Shown here: positions 25,265 to 33,479 of the stretch, piece by piece
Layout: each line of letters starts with the position of its first letter
Numbering within the stretch: position 1 is the first letter of the stretch
NCBI RefSeq assembly: GCF_018327705.1
Contig: NZ_BNEM01000001.1
Coordinates: 2,108,001 to 2,172,000, forward strand
Source of the DNA: Catellatospora sp. TT07R-123
GTDB lineage: Bacteria; Actinomycetota; Actinomycetes; Mycobacteriales; Micromonosporaceae
Length of the DNA: 64,000 bases
Direction of reading: 5' to 3'
The notes under the pieces: model-generated
The model's input: the letters and a program-made list of their open reading frames with translations, nothing else
Told to the model about the DNA's origin: nothing
Database searches by the model: none
Program-made: the position numbers and the translations under genes

Positions 25265-27556
25265 ATGTCGGAAAAGTCGGCTGAAGTGGGTGCGGAGGCG
25301 CGGCTGGCGGTGCGGGTCGCCGGGATCGTGCAGGGCGTCGGGTTCCGCCCGTTCGTGTACACCCTCGCGCACCGGCTCGGCGTGCACGGCCACGTCGGCA
25401 ACGACCCGCGCGGGGTGTTCATCGAGGCCGAGGGGCCGCCGGAGGCGCTGGACGCCTTCCTGACCGCCCTCGACCGCGAGCGCCCACCCCTGGCCGTGGT
25501 CGACTCGGTGGCGGCGCACCCGCTGCCGCCGACCGGAGCGCGCGGCTTCCGCATCGTCGGCAGCGACCCGGCCGGGGCGCAGACGACCCAGATCTCCCCC
25601 GACGCCGCCACCTGCTCCGCGTGCCTGGACGAGACGCTGGCCGCCACCGGCCGCCGCGCCGGGTACGCGTTCACCAACTGCACGCACTGCGGCCCCCGGT
25701 TCACCATCGTCGCCGCCGTCCCGTACGACCGCGCCAGCACCACCATGGCCGGGTTCGCCCTGTGCGGCCCCTGCGCCGCCGAGTACGCCGACCCCGCCGA
25801 CCGCCGCTTCCACGCCCAGCCGGTCTGCTGCCCCGGCTGCGGCCCCCGCCTGCGCCTGAGCGCCCTGCCGTCAGGCGAACCACTGACCGGCGACCCGATC
25901 GCGACCGCGGCCCGGCTGCTGCGCGACGGCGCGATCGTCGCCGTGAAGGGGCTGGGCGGCTACCACCTGGCCGTCGACGCCACCCACCCGAGCGCCGCCG
26001 CCCGCCTGCGGGCGGCCAAGCACCGCGAGGACCGGCCGTTCGCGCTGATGGCGGCCGGGCTGAGCGAGGCCGCCGAACTCGTCGAGGTCGACCCGGCCGC
26101 CGCCGGGCTGCTGGCGGACCCGGCCCGGCCGATCGTGCTGCTGCCCCGGCGCCGCCGCAGCCCGCACCGCATCGCCGACGCCGTCGCGCCCGGCTGCCAC
26201 GAGTACGGCGTCATGCTCCCCTACACGCCGCTACATCACCTGCTGCTGCGCGCCGCCGCCCACCCCATCGTGCTGACCAGCGGCAACGTCTCCGACGAGC
26301 CGATCGCGTACCGCGACGACGACGCCGCGACGCGGCTGGCCGGGATCGCCGACGCCATGCTGGCCCACGACCGGCCGATCCGCACCCGCACCGACGACTC
26401 GGTCGCCCGGGTGGTGCGCGGCCGCCCGCTGCTGCTGCGCCGCTCGCGCGGGTACGTGCCGCGCCCGCTGACCCTGCCGGTGGCGGCCCGCCGCCCGATC
26501 CTGGCCTGCGGCGCCACGCTCAAGAACACGTTCTGCCTGGCCACCGGCACCCAGGCGGTGCTGTCGCACCACATCGGCGACCTGGAGAACGAGGCGGTGT
26601 ACCGGTCGTACACCGAAGGGGTCGACCACCTGCGGCGGCTGCTCGGGATCACCCCGGAACTGGTCGCCCACGACCTGCACCCGCAGTACCTGTCCACCGG
26701 GTACGCGCACAGCCTGGACGAGGTGGAGCTGCTCGGGGTGCAGCACCACCACGCGCACATCGCCTCCTGCCTGGCCGAGCACGGCGAGCGGGACCCCGTG
26801 CTCGGGGTCGCCTTCGACGGCCTCGGGTACGGCGGCGACGGCACGCTGTGGGGCGGGGAGTTCCTGGTGGCGGACCTGGCGTCGTACACCCGGGTGGGCC
26901 GGCTGGCGCCGGTGCCGATGCCCGGCGGCGCGGCCGCGGTGCGCCAGCCCTGGCGGATGGCCCTGTCCTACCTGGACAGCCTCGGCGAGCTGCCCCCGCT
27001 GCCCGTCGTCGAGCGGCACGCCGACCGGTGGCCCCCGCTGCGCTCGGCCGCCCGGCAGCGCCTGAACTCCCCGCTGACCTCCAGCGCGGGGCGGCTGTTC
27101 GACGCCGTGGCGGCGCTGCTCGACCTGCGCGACGAGGTCGGCTACGAGGGGCAGGCCGCGATCGAACTGGAACGGGCCGCCGCCGGCGCACCGCCGCAGC
27201 CCGGATACCCGGCCCGGGTCGAGGAGGCGGCGCTGCTCACGCTTGCAGGCGCCGACCTGGTACGGGCCGCGGTGGCCGACCGCCTCGACGGCGTGCCCGT
27301 ACCGGTGATCGCCGCGCGGTTCCACGCGGGGCTCGCCGACCTGGTGGCCGCGACCTGCGTACTGGTGCGCGAGCGGCACGGGCTGGGCACGGTGGCCCTG
27401 TCCGGCGGCGTCTTCCAGAACGTCCTGCTGCTGACCGGCGTGACCGACCGCCTGACCGCAGCCGGCTTCCGCGTCCTGACCCACAGCCTCGTCCCCCCCA
27501 ACGACGCCGGCATCAGCCTCGGCCAAGCCGCCATCGCCGCCACCCTCAACCACTAA
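25265..27556 (+). CDS. hypF: Carbamoyltransferase HypF, [NiFe] hydrogenase maturation
   Basis: A 763-residue maturation enzyme. The acylphosphatase domain (RVAGIVQGVGFRPFVYTLA) is followed by four CxxC zinc motifs from Cys117 onward (CSAC, CTHC, CGPC, CPGC). Then come the YrdC-like domain (GGYHLAVDAT, LTSGNVSDEPI) and the Kae1-like C-terminal domain (HHHAHIASCLAEH, AFDGLGYGGDGTLWGGEF, LSGGVFQN). HypF makes the thiocarbamate on HypE that becomes the active-site cyanide. It stands alone on the plus strand, 5.9 kb from the rest of the hyp genes, with the P450 locus and GH76 gene between. Confidence 0.96.
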   Translation: MSEKSAEVGAEARLAVRVAGIVQGVGFRPFVYTLAHRLGVHGHVGNDPRGVFIEAEGPPEALDAFLTALDRERPPLAVVDSVAAHPLPPTGARGFRIVGSDPAGAQTTQISPDAATCSACLDETLAATGRRAGYAFTNCTHCGPRFTIVAAVPYDRASTTMAGFALCGPCAAEYADPADRRFHAQPVCCPGCGPRLRLSALPSGEPLTGDPIATAARLLRDGAIVAVKGLGGYHLAVDATHPSAAARLRAAKHREDRPFALMAAGLSEAAELVEVDPAAAGLLADPARPIVLLPRRRRSPHRIADAVAPGCHEYGVMLPYTPLHHLLLRAAAHPIVLTSGNVSDEPIAYRDDDAATRLAGIADAMLAHDRPIRTRTDDSVARVVRGRPLLLRRSRGYVPRPLTLPVAARRPILACGATLKNTFCLATGTQAVLSHHIGDLENEAVYRSYTEGVDHLRRLLGITPELVAHDLHPQYLSTGYAHSLDEVELLGVQHHHAHIASCLAEHGERDPVLGVAFDGLGYGGDGTLWGGEFLVADLASYTRVGRLAPVPMPGGAAAVRQPWRMALSYLDSLGELPPLPVVERHADRWPPLRSAARQRLNSPLTSSAGRLFDAVAALLDLRDEVGYEGQAAIELERAAAGAPPQPGYPARVEEAALLTLAGADLVRAAVADRLDGVPVPVIAARFHAGLADLVAATCVLVRERHGLGTVALSGGVFQNVLLLTGVTDRLTAAGFRVLTHSLVPPNDAGISLGQAAIAATLNH

Positions 27557-27587
27557 CCCCCACCCACCCCCCGCCCCTCCCCCTTCA

Positions 27588-27960
27588 CGTTGATCATGAA
27601 CTTATGGCAGGGTTCGGCGGCGTGTCGCCACCCCGGCACCGTGATCGATTCGGTGGTGGCGGCACGCGGACCGACCTCGCCACCGGCGCTGACCCGTGAG
27701 CTCAAGTAGGCCGACGCCGCGAAGCCCTCAGCGGCCGATTCCGCCCGCAGGCCGCGATCTTCACGTGGAGATCGCCGTTTTCGGTCGATCGCTGCTGTCC
27801 AGCCCCGGGTTCTGACCGGAAACAGCGATCACGCAGGAGTGATCGCCGTGTCCGAAACCTTCCCGCCACCCAGGCCCCGCACTGGCACCCACCACTGAAT
27901 CGATCACGGTGCCAGGGTGGCGACACGCCGCCGAACCCGGCCATAAGTTCATGATCAACG
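27588..27960. mobile_element. 373-bp element with 72-bp terminal inverted repeats, MITE-like
   Basis: Left arm 27588-27659 and right arm 27889-27960 match with about three mismatches; both begin CGTTGATCATGAACTTATGG. The interior holds a PAL-C copy and no credible gene. It fills the 444-bp gap between the converging hypF and P450 genes. No clear target-site duplication was found. It may be a non-autonomous transposon or a composite of intergenic palindromes. Confidence 0.65.
27770..27832. repeat. PAL-C palindrome, copy 3 (nested)
   Basis: Begins GATCGCCGTTTTCGGTC, has TTCTGACCGGAAAC and ends AGCGATCAC. It sits inside the 373-bp element. Confidence 0.75.
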
Positions 27961-28000
27961 CGGAGGGAGGGGGCGGCGGTGGTGGTGGGGCGGGTGGGGG

Positions 28001-29206
28001 TCAGGGGGTGAGGGTGATGGTGCCGCGGAGGGTGGTGGGGACGGCGACGGCCCGTAGCGCCACCGGGGGCGGTGGGCCGGGTGCGGGTTCGATGCGCAGG
28101 TCGGTGGTGGCCAGGCGGCAGAACGCCAACAGCTGGACCAGGCCCAGCCCGGCGCCGACGCACGACTTCGGCGCCAGTCCGAACGGGACGAAGGCACCCG
28201 CGCCGGCCCCCGAGCCCGGCAGCCAGCGGTCGGGGTCGAACTCGTCGGGCCGCTCCCACCGGCGCGCATCGTGGTGCATCAGGTACGGGCTGACGAGATA
28301 CCGCTCCCCCACCGCCAGGGACAGCCCGTCCACGGTGACCGGCACCCGGACCGGGCGCAGCAGGAGCAGCGGCGGGCTCCACATCCGCAGCGCCTCCTTG
28401 ACGAAGCGGTGCGTCAGCGGCGCCGCCCCGGGCCGATGCAGCGCCCCGGGTTCCAGCCTGGCCAGTTCCGCGCCGATCCGGTCGGCCCACTGCGGATGCT
28501 GCCGCAGCGCCAGCAGCAGGCAGGCCGCCACGGCGCCGGGCGGCCCGGCGATCGCGGTGAGCAGCGCGGTCACCGCGTCCACGGCGCGGCCGTAGCCGAG
28601 GTCGGGCAGCAGGTCGACGAGCGGGTCGGCCAGGTCGGGACGGCGCGGGCGGCGCCCGGCTGCCCGCGCCCGCAGTTCGGCGCGGACGGTCAGGCCGGTC
28701 GCGACCTCGGCCCACGTGGTGCGCAGGCGGGCGGCCCGGCCGGGGGCGGCGGGCACCGCCGACAGCTCGGTGAACCCGATCCGCACGTCGCGGCGCAGCC
28801 GCGCCAGCCCGCGCGGGCCGAGCCCGGCGACGACGACGGGCAGCAGGGCGTACGTGCAGACCTCGTGCGCGAAGGCGGTGAGGTCGACCTCGCGGCCGGC
28901 CCGCTCGGCGGCCAGGTCGACCATCCGCCGGTACAGCGCGGCGACCGTGTCCGGGCCGCTGAGCTGCCGCAGGACCGGCTGCCACGCGGCGCGTACGCGC
29001 TGCCAGGGTGCGGGCCCGCGGCGCCCCGCGAGCAGGTCCCCGAGCGGGTCGGCGACGTCCTGCTCGGCGAAGTTGGCGCAGTTGACGGCGGTGGCGAGGT
29101 CGGGGTCGAGGATGGCGGTTGTCGCCGCGTCGATCCGGAACACGTCGCCCTCGGCGGCGTGCCGGCGGCGCAGCTGCTCGACGGGTCCGGCCTGCTCCGG
29201 AGGCAT
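28001..29206 (-). CDS. Cytochrome P450, second in the peptide-P450 operon
   Basis: A 401-residue P450. KEALRMWSPP is the K-helix ExxR, and FVPFGLAPKSCVGAG is the heme loop with the thiolate Cys; the usual FGxGxHxCxG is changed to FGLAPKSCVG. The I-helix reads AIAGPPGAVAACL and lacks the acid-Thr pair used for oxygen activation. This pattern suits P450s that act on carrier- or peptide-bound substrates, e.g. aromatic cross-linking. AGGAAG precedes ATG 29206. A hairpin at 29228-29263 separates it from the peptide gene upstream. No dedicated ferredoxin is adjacent. Confidence 0.88.
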   Translation of the reverse strand: MPPEQAGPVEQLRRRHAAEGDVFRIDAATTAILDPDLATAVNCANFAEQDVADPLGDLLAGRRGPAPWQRVRAAWQPVLRQLSGPDTVAALYRRMVDLAAERAGREVDLTAFAHEVCTYALLPVVVAGLGPRGLARLRRDVRIGFTELSAVPAAPGRAARLRTTWAEVATGLTVRAELRARAAGRRPRRPDLADPLVDLLPDLGYGRAVDAVTALLTAIAGPPGAVAACLLLALRQHPQWADRIGAELARLEPGALHRPGAAPLTHRFVKEALRMWSPPLLLLRPVRVPVTVDGLSLAVGERYLVSPYLMHHDARRWERPDEFDPDRWLPGSGAGAGAFVPFGLAPKSCVGAGLGLVQLLAFCRLATTDLRIEPAPGPPPPVALRAVAVPTTLRGTITLTP

Positions 29207-29227
29207 GCGGCTTCCTCATCGGTACGG

Positions 29228-29263
29228 GCCGCGGACGGCGGCGAGCACGCTGGCGTCCGCGGC
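29228..29263. terminator. Attenuator-like hairpin after the peptide gene
   Basis: Perfect 10-bp arms (GCCGCGGACG and complement) around a 16-nt loop. It lies between the peptide stop and the second P450 start, and no T-run follows. It could lower read-through or protect the 3' end of a peptide-rich transcript. Confidence 0.6.
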
Positions 29264-29271
29264 GGCGGCGA

Positions 29272-29382
29272 TCAGATGTGGTGGTAGATGATCCACACCG
29301 GCCAGGTGGACGAACCATCCTGGGCGTGGCGGCGCTCCCGCAGGTGCAGGTGCAGCTTGAGCGACTGGAACAGCCGACGCAT
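29272..29382 (-). CDS. Probable RiPP precursor peptide, 36 aa, between two P450 genes
   Basis: A 36-codon gene on the minus strand. The first half is basic and amphipathic (MRRLFQSLKLHLHL, then RERR), like a leader. After an AQDGSST spacer the C-terminus is WPVWIIYHHI, with Trp27, Trp30, Tyr33, His34 and His35 as candidates for oxidative cross-links. The ribosome-binding site AGGAGGTGATC is near-perfect and overlaps the TGA stop of the P450 gene just upstream, so the two are translationally coupled. P450-only RiPP loci such as the tryptorubin (atropopeptide) type have this layout: a tiny peptide with an aromatic C-terminus beside P450s. Family membership and cross-link positions are inference. 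Confidence 0.8.
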   Translation of the reverse strand: MRRLFQSLKLHLHLRERRHAQDGSSTWPVWIIYHHI

Positions 29383-29387
29383 CACGA

Positions 29388-30533
29388 TCACCTCCTCTCG
29401 CCGCTACGCGGGGTCAGGCGGACCCGGTGCGGCGGCGGTGCCAGCGCCGGGCCGACCTGTGGCTGTCCGCCGTCGTCGAGGACGGCGACGTCGTAGGAGG
29501 CGAGCACCAGCGCGACCACGTCGGCGGCCAGCCCGGTGGCCACGGCCGCGCCGGTGCAGGCATGGGCGCCGAAGCCGAAGGGCAGGAAGGCGCCGTGCGG
29601 TCCGTCGCGCCAGCGGTCCGGGCGGAACCCGTCCGGCTCGGGCCAGTGCCCGGGATGGCGGTGGGCCAGGTACGCGCAGACGTGGACGGTCTGGCCGGGC
29701 TCGACCCGCACCGGCCCGAGGTCGTGCGCCCGCGCCACCGGGCGGCCGAACAGCCAGGCGACCGGCCACAGCCGCAGGGCCTCGCGCACCAGCGCCGCCG
29801 GGGGCGCACCGGCCTGATCGGGATGGCGTCCGACCAGGTACAGCGTCCACGACAGCAGGAAACCGGTGGAGCCGACGGTGGCGAACAGCAGGCTCAGGAA
29901 GACGTCGACCGCGTCGGCGGGGTCGTACCCGTCGGGCAGCGCGAGCGCCACGACGTCGAGCAGGTCGGCCGGGTCGTGGGCGGGGTCCGCGCGGCGGCGG
30001 GTGGTCTCGGCGGCCAGTGCCGCGTACGCCCGGTGCCGCAGCAGCGCCCGCCGCAGCCGCCCGCGCCGCTGCCGCGCTCCGGCGAGCACCGCGTGCGTGA
30101 CGACCTCGGCGACGACGGCCCGTACGGCCGGGGCGGTGGCCGGGCCGAGCAGGGCCGGGCCGAGGTGCTCGTGCAGCAGCCGGTTGGCCGCGTCGGGCAT
30201 CGCGGCGCCGGGCGCCAGGTGCGTGCCGACCAGGCGCGGCAGGTCGGCCGCGTGGGCGGCGGTGTACGCCGCGAGCAGGTCCCGCGCCTCGCGGGCTATC
30301 CGCTGCTGCGCCTGCCGGGGCGCGAGGAACCCGGTCGCCGTGGCGAAGAAGTCGGAGTGCTCGGCGAAGTCCCCACCGGCGTTGGCGAGCACCGCCTTGG
30401 CCAGCGCCGGGTCGGCCACGTGCAGGCCCGCGCCGGGCACCGTGAACACGTCTCCGTCGCGGTCCCGCAGCCGCGCGAGCAGCGGCAGCAGCCCGGGGCC
30501 GACGGGTGGGGCGCTGCGCGCGGTACTCGACAC
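29388..30533 (-). CDS. Cytochrome P450, first in the peptide-P450 operon
   Basis: A 381-residue P450. REALRLWPV is the ExxR helix, and FLPFGFGAHACTGAA is a canonical heme loop. The I-helix is FATVGSTGFLLSW, which keeps a Thr but not the acidic partner. GTG 30533 is preceded by GGGAGGT. Its stop codon is embedded in the ribosome-binding site of the peptide gene 5 bp downstream. The two P450s of this operon are strongly diverged from each other, suggesting two different oxidations of the same peptide. Confidence 0.88.
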   Translation of the reverse strand: MSSTARSAPPVGPGLLPLLARLRDRDGDVFTVPGAGLHVADPALAKAVLANAGGDFAEHSDFFATATGFLAPRQAQQRIAREARDLLAAYTAAHAADLPRLVGTHLAPGAAMPDAANRLLHEHLGPALLGPATAPAVRAVVAEVVTHAVLAGARQRRGRLRRALLRHRAYAALAAETTRRRADPAHDPADLLDVVALALPDGYDPADAVDVFLSLLFATVGSTGFLLSWTLYLVGRHPDQAGAPPAALVREALRLWPVAWLFGRPVARAHDLGPVRVEPGQTVHVCAYLAHRHPGHWPEPDGFRPDRWRDGPHGAFLPFGFGAHACTGAAVATGLAADVVALVLASYDVAVLDDGGQPQVGPALAPPPHRVRLTPRSGERR

Positions 30534-30592
30534 GCGACCTCCCGGGCCCCAGCGGCGGCTGACCCGTATATCGGAACATGTCGATTAATTGC

Positions 30593-30598
30593 TGTCAA
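30593..30598 (-). promoter_or_regulatory. Candidate -35 of the P450-peptide operon
   Basis: TTGACA on the minus strand overlaps the stop codon of the upstream GH76 gene. GATATA about 20 nt downstream is a possible but badly spaced -10. This would give the P450 operon its own promoter. Confidence 0.35.
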
Positions 30599-32421
30599 TG
30601 TGCCGTGGCGGCCAGCAGCGCCTCCAGCCCGGACGCCTGCGTGCGCCAGTCCCGCGCGTTCGGGGTGGCGCCGGTCCAGCGCTGGCCGATGCGGTTCAGG
30701 CTGTCGCGGTCGGACTGCCAGATCGCATCGGCCTGCTGCTGGGCGTACGTGCGGTACGCGGCGACCCCGGAGGCGTCGGCCAGGTCCATCAGATACCGCA
30801 TGAAGATGCCCTTGAACTGCTTCTGGTTGTCGTCGCAGCTGTTGGCCGGGTCGCAGGACTCGGTCAGGATGCCGGAGCGGGTCAGCACGGTCGAGCTCAT
30901 CGCCGCGTCGGCGAGCTGGCGGGCCGAGGTCAGCAGCGCCGCGTTGCCCGTGGCCCGCCACAGCTCGACCGCCCCGCCGATGGCCAGGCCCTGGTTGTAC
31001 GTCCACACGGTCTGCCCGTTGTTGGCGCAGCCGCCGGTGATCCCGTCGTTGACCAGCTTGGACCCGTTGATCATCCCGCTGGCGGCGAACCAGTTCCAGC
31101 CCGCGTTCGCCCGGCCCAGCCACAGCGTGTCGCCGGCGATGCGGTTGTGCAGCGCGGCGGTCAGCCGGATGTACAGCCCGATGGTGACCGCGTTCTTGTA
31201 GGTGCGCTCGCGGTTCCACCACACCCCGCCGCCGCAGGTGCCGTCCCAGTACGAGGACATGTAGCCGCCGATCGCGACGGCGGTGTTCAGGTACTTGGCG
31301 TCGTGGGTGACGTCGTACGCCTGCACCCAGGCCAGCCCCCACCAGCCGGTGTCGTCGATCGCGCGGCTGATGAAGTTGCCCTCGACCGCGTCGCCGCTCT
31401 TCTGCCCCGCCGGGATGACGCCCTTGTTCAGCTCGTAGGTCCGGTCGATCAGCCACCGGTAGTCGGTGCGGCCGGTGCGGCCCGACCAGTCCCCCAGCGC
31501 GGTGACCGCGACCGCGGAGTTCCACCAGCTCGACGGCCACCACGCGGTGTCGGTGCGGTACGCGTACGCCAGCGCGTCGGCCGCGGCGGCCGGCCGGTCG
31601 GCGGCGGGCCGGGCCCAGGCGGTGCAGCTGCCGTTGGCGCTGCCGGTCGCCCGCCCGCAGGCCCGCACCGCCCCGCCGTAGAGCAGCGAGCGCGGGTCCC
31701 GGGTGTTGACCATCGTGGTGCGGACCGAGGTGGCACCGGACGGGACGCTGATCCGGCCCAGCGACGAGCCGCCGGGCCACGAGGCGCCCTCGTCCCAGGA
31801 GCGGTCCAGCCACACCTCGTCGCCCGCGGCGCCCGTGCCGAGCGTGGCCCAGGCCAGGCCGCGGCTGTCGATGTGCAGGTCGATGCGGCGGTTGCTGAGC
31901 ACGGTGCCGGGGACGGGCTGGCTGTCGCCGACGGCGGTGGCCGGGTCGGCCCCGTCGCAGACGGCGTCGCAGACCTTCGGGTACACCCAGGCGGTGCAGG
32001 TGACCCCGCCCGCGTCGCCGCAGGCCCGGATCATGCCCCGGCGGTGGGCGGCGGGATCGGCCAGGTTGTACATCAGCGTGCGGGTGCCCGTCCAGGTCGC
32101 GGGAATGCCGGCCTTGCCCAGCAGACCGTCCCAGCTGGAGCCGTCGGTCCAGCTGCGGTCGAGCCAGACCGAGTCGCCGGTGAGGCCGTTGTCGATGCTG
32201 CCCCACGCCATCCTGTCGGTGTCGGACACGTGCAGGACCAGGCGGCGCCCGTTGAGGTTGACCTCAGGCACGGGGAAGAGCTCCTGCCGGGCCAGGGACG
32301 GGTCACGGGTGTCGCAGTAGAGCGAGCACACCGTGGCCGCCCCGGCGGCCGGTGCCGCCACGACGACAGTGCCCGCGGTCGCGGCGACCAGTGCCACCAG
32401 CAGGAGGGTCGGTTTCCGCAT
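30595..32421 (-). CDS. Secreted GH76 family protein (alpha-1,6-mannanase type)
   Basis: A 608-residue exported protein. The signal peptide runs to about residue 28 (LLLVALVAATAGTVVVAAPA). Two related domains of about 110 residues follow, each with VWLDRSW and a RACG...CTAW pair of Cys. From about residue 250 comes a GH76 (alpha/alpha)6 barrel. AIDDTGWWGLAWVQAYD holds the pair of Asp typical of the catalytic centre. GH76 enzymes cut alpha-1,6-mannan of fungal cell walls. ATG 32421 begins the signal peptide; longer starts are unlikely. Confidence 0.87.
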   Translation of the reverse strand: MRKPTLLLVALVAATAGTVVVAAPAAGAATVCSLYCDTRDPSLARQELFPVPEVNLNGRRLVLHVSDTDRMAWGSIDNGLTGDSVWLDRSWTDGSSWDGLLGKAGIPATWTGTRTLMYNLADPAAHRRGMIRACGDAGGVTCTAWVYPKVCDAVCDGADPATAVGDSQPVPGTVLSNRRIDLHIDSRGLAWATLGTGAAGDEVWLDRSWDEGASWPGGSSLGRISVPSGATSVRTTMVNTRDPRSLLYGGAVRACGRATGSANGSCTAWARPAADRPAAAADALAYAYRTDTAWWPSSWWNSAVAVTALGDWSGRTGRTDYRWLIDRTYELNKGVIPAGQKSGDAVEGNFISRAIDDTGWWGLAWVQAYDVTHDAKYLNTAVAIGGYMSSYWDGTCGGGVWWNRERTYKNAVTIGLYIRLTAALHNRIAGDTLWLGRANAGWNWFAASGMINGSKLVNDGITGGCANNGQTVWTYNQGLAIGGAVELWRATGNAALLTSARQLADAAMSSTVLTRSGILTESCDPANSCDDNQKQFKGIFMRYLMDLADASGVAAYRTYAQQQADAIWQSDRDSLNRIGQRWTGATPNARDWRTQASGLEALLAATAH

Positions 32422-32487
32422 CGGATCCACCTCGTTCCGGCCGTCCGACCGGAGCGCCGGTCGGAGTTCACACGAGTTCCGGCACGT

Positions 32488-32508
32488 ACCAACAGGTATT
32501 CCGTTGGT
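32488..32508. promoter_or_regulatory. Candidate operator upstream of the GH76 gene
   Basis: ACCAAC-N9-GTTGGT in an A+T-richer stretch 67 bp before the GH76 start. The nearby GTTAACAAACCTAAC (32535-32549) may also be part of the control region. Confidence 0.4.
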
Positions 32509-32585
32509 ATCTGTCGATGTTTGAGGGATCGAAGTTAACAAACCTAACGGTTGGCTGTCCACCTCGCGGACGTGCCAGAACGGGC

Positions 32586-32591
32586 TAGCCT
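32586..32591 (+). promoter_or_regulatory. -10 box of a probable leaderless promoter
   Basis: TAGCCT lies 6 nt before GTG 32598. Confidence 0.5.
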
Positions 32592-32597
32592 GCGTCC

Positions 32598-33326
32598 GTG
32601 CCCGACGAGATCTTCGCCCACCCCCGGCTGGCCCAGGTGTACGACACCTTCGACGGCGACCGCGCCGACCTGTACCACTACCTGGCCATCGCAGCCGAGC
32701 ACGGCCCCGCCCACGTGGTCGACGTCGGCTGCGGCACCGGCTCGCTCGCCGTGTTGCTCGCGGGACGCGGCTACCGGGTCACCGGGGCCGACCCGGCCGA
32801 GGCGTCGCTGCGGGTCGCCCGCGCCAAGCCCGGCGCCGAGCGGGTCACCTGGCTGCACTGCGACGCCGCCGCCCTGCCCGCCCTCGGCGCGGACCTGGCC
32901 GTGCTCACCGGCAACGTCGCCCAGGTGTTCCTCGGCGACGACGATTGGGCCGCCGCCCTGCGCGGCATGGCCCGCTGTCTGGCACCCGGCGGGACGCTGG
33001 TGTTCGAGGCCCGGCGGCCGCAGGCGCGCGTCTGGGAGCAGTGGGCCGCAGAGCAGGGCACGACCGTGCGCGAGGTGCCCGGGATCGGCGCGGTCGAGCA
33101 GCGCTTCGAGCTGACCGGGGTGGATCTGCCGTACGTGTCGTTCCGGTTCACGTACACGTTCGCCGCCGACGGGCAGGTGGTCGTCTCCGACTCGACGCTG
33201 CGCTTTCGCGACCGTGCCGAGGTGGAGCAGTCCCTGGCCGCGTGCGGCTTCGCCCTCCTCGACGTCCGCGACGCCCCCGACCGCCCCGGCCTCGAACACG
33301 TCTACCTCGCCCGCCCGCTCCCCTGA
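32598..33326 (+). CDS. Class I SAM-dependent methyltransferase
   Basis: A 242-residue methyltransferase. HVVDVGCGTGSLAVLLAGRG is motif I for SAM binding, VTGADPAEASLRVAR motif II, and LAPGGTLVFEARRP the post-III strand. The N-terminal YDTFDGDRADLYHYLAIA and the C-terminal half fit small-molecule methyltransferases of the UbiE type. Substrate unknown. It diverges from the GH76 gene. It is not in the P450 operon, so a role in peptide maturation is not supported. Confidence 0.85.
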   Translation: MPDEIFAHPRLAQVYDTFDGDRADLYHYLAIAAEHGPAHVVDVGCGTGSLAVLLAGRGYRVTGADPAEASLRVARAKPGAERVTWLHCDAAALPALGADLAVLTGNVAQVFLGDDDWAAALRGMARCLAPGGTLVFEARRPQARVWEQWAAEQGTTVREVPGIGAVEQRFELTGVDLPYVSFRFTYTFAADGQVVVSDSTLRFRDRAEVEQSLAACGFALLDVRDAPDRPGLEHVYLARPLP

Positions 33327-33377
33327 CCCCGCCCCGCCCCGGCTCCTCGGCCGGACGCGTCCCCGAGATCGCGCAAG

Positions 33378-33430
33378 TTGCCGGGCAATCGGGCGTATCT
33401 TGGGCCCTCATTCGCCCGATTGCCCGGCAA
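33378..33430. repeat. PAL-A palindrome, copy 4
   Basis: Core arms 33378-33398 and 33410-33430 with one mismatch and an 11-nt loop (CTTGGGCCCTC). It lies between the converging methyltransferase and hypE genes. Confidence 0.85.
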
Positions 33431-33479
33431 GTTGGCCGATCTTGGGGCCGGGCCGGGCCGGGGGCGGGTGGGGAGGGCG

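Noticed and set aside
27588-27960. The repeated DHELMAGFGGVSPP-like translation at both ends of the 373-bp element as coding
   Set aside because: It arises from reading the two inverted arms; stop codons and lack of starts make a gene unlikely.
32598-33326. The methyltransferase as part of the peptide-P450 pathway
   Set aside because: It is on the opposite strand, beyond the GH76 gene, with its own promoter.
944-33430. PAL-A palindromes as ordinary terminators only
   Set aside because: Copy 2 lies between divergent genes and no T-run follows; conserved sequence in arms and loop length goes beyond a terminator's need.
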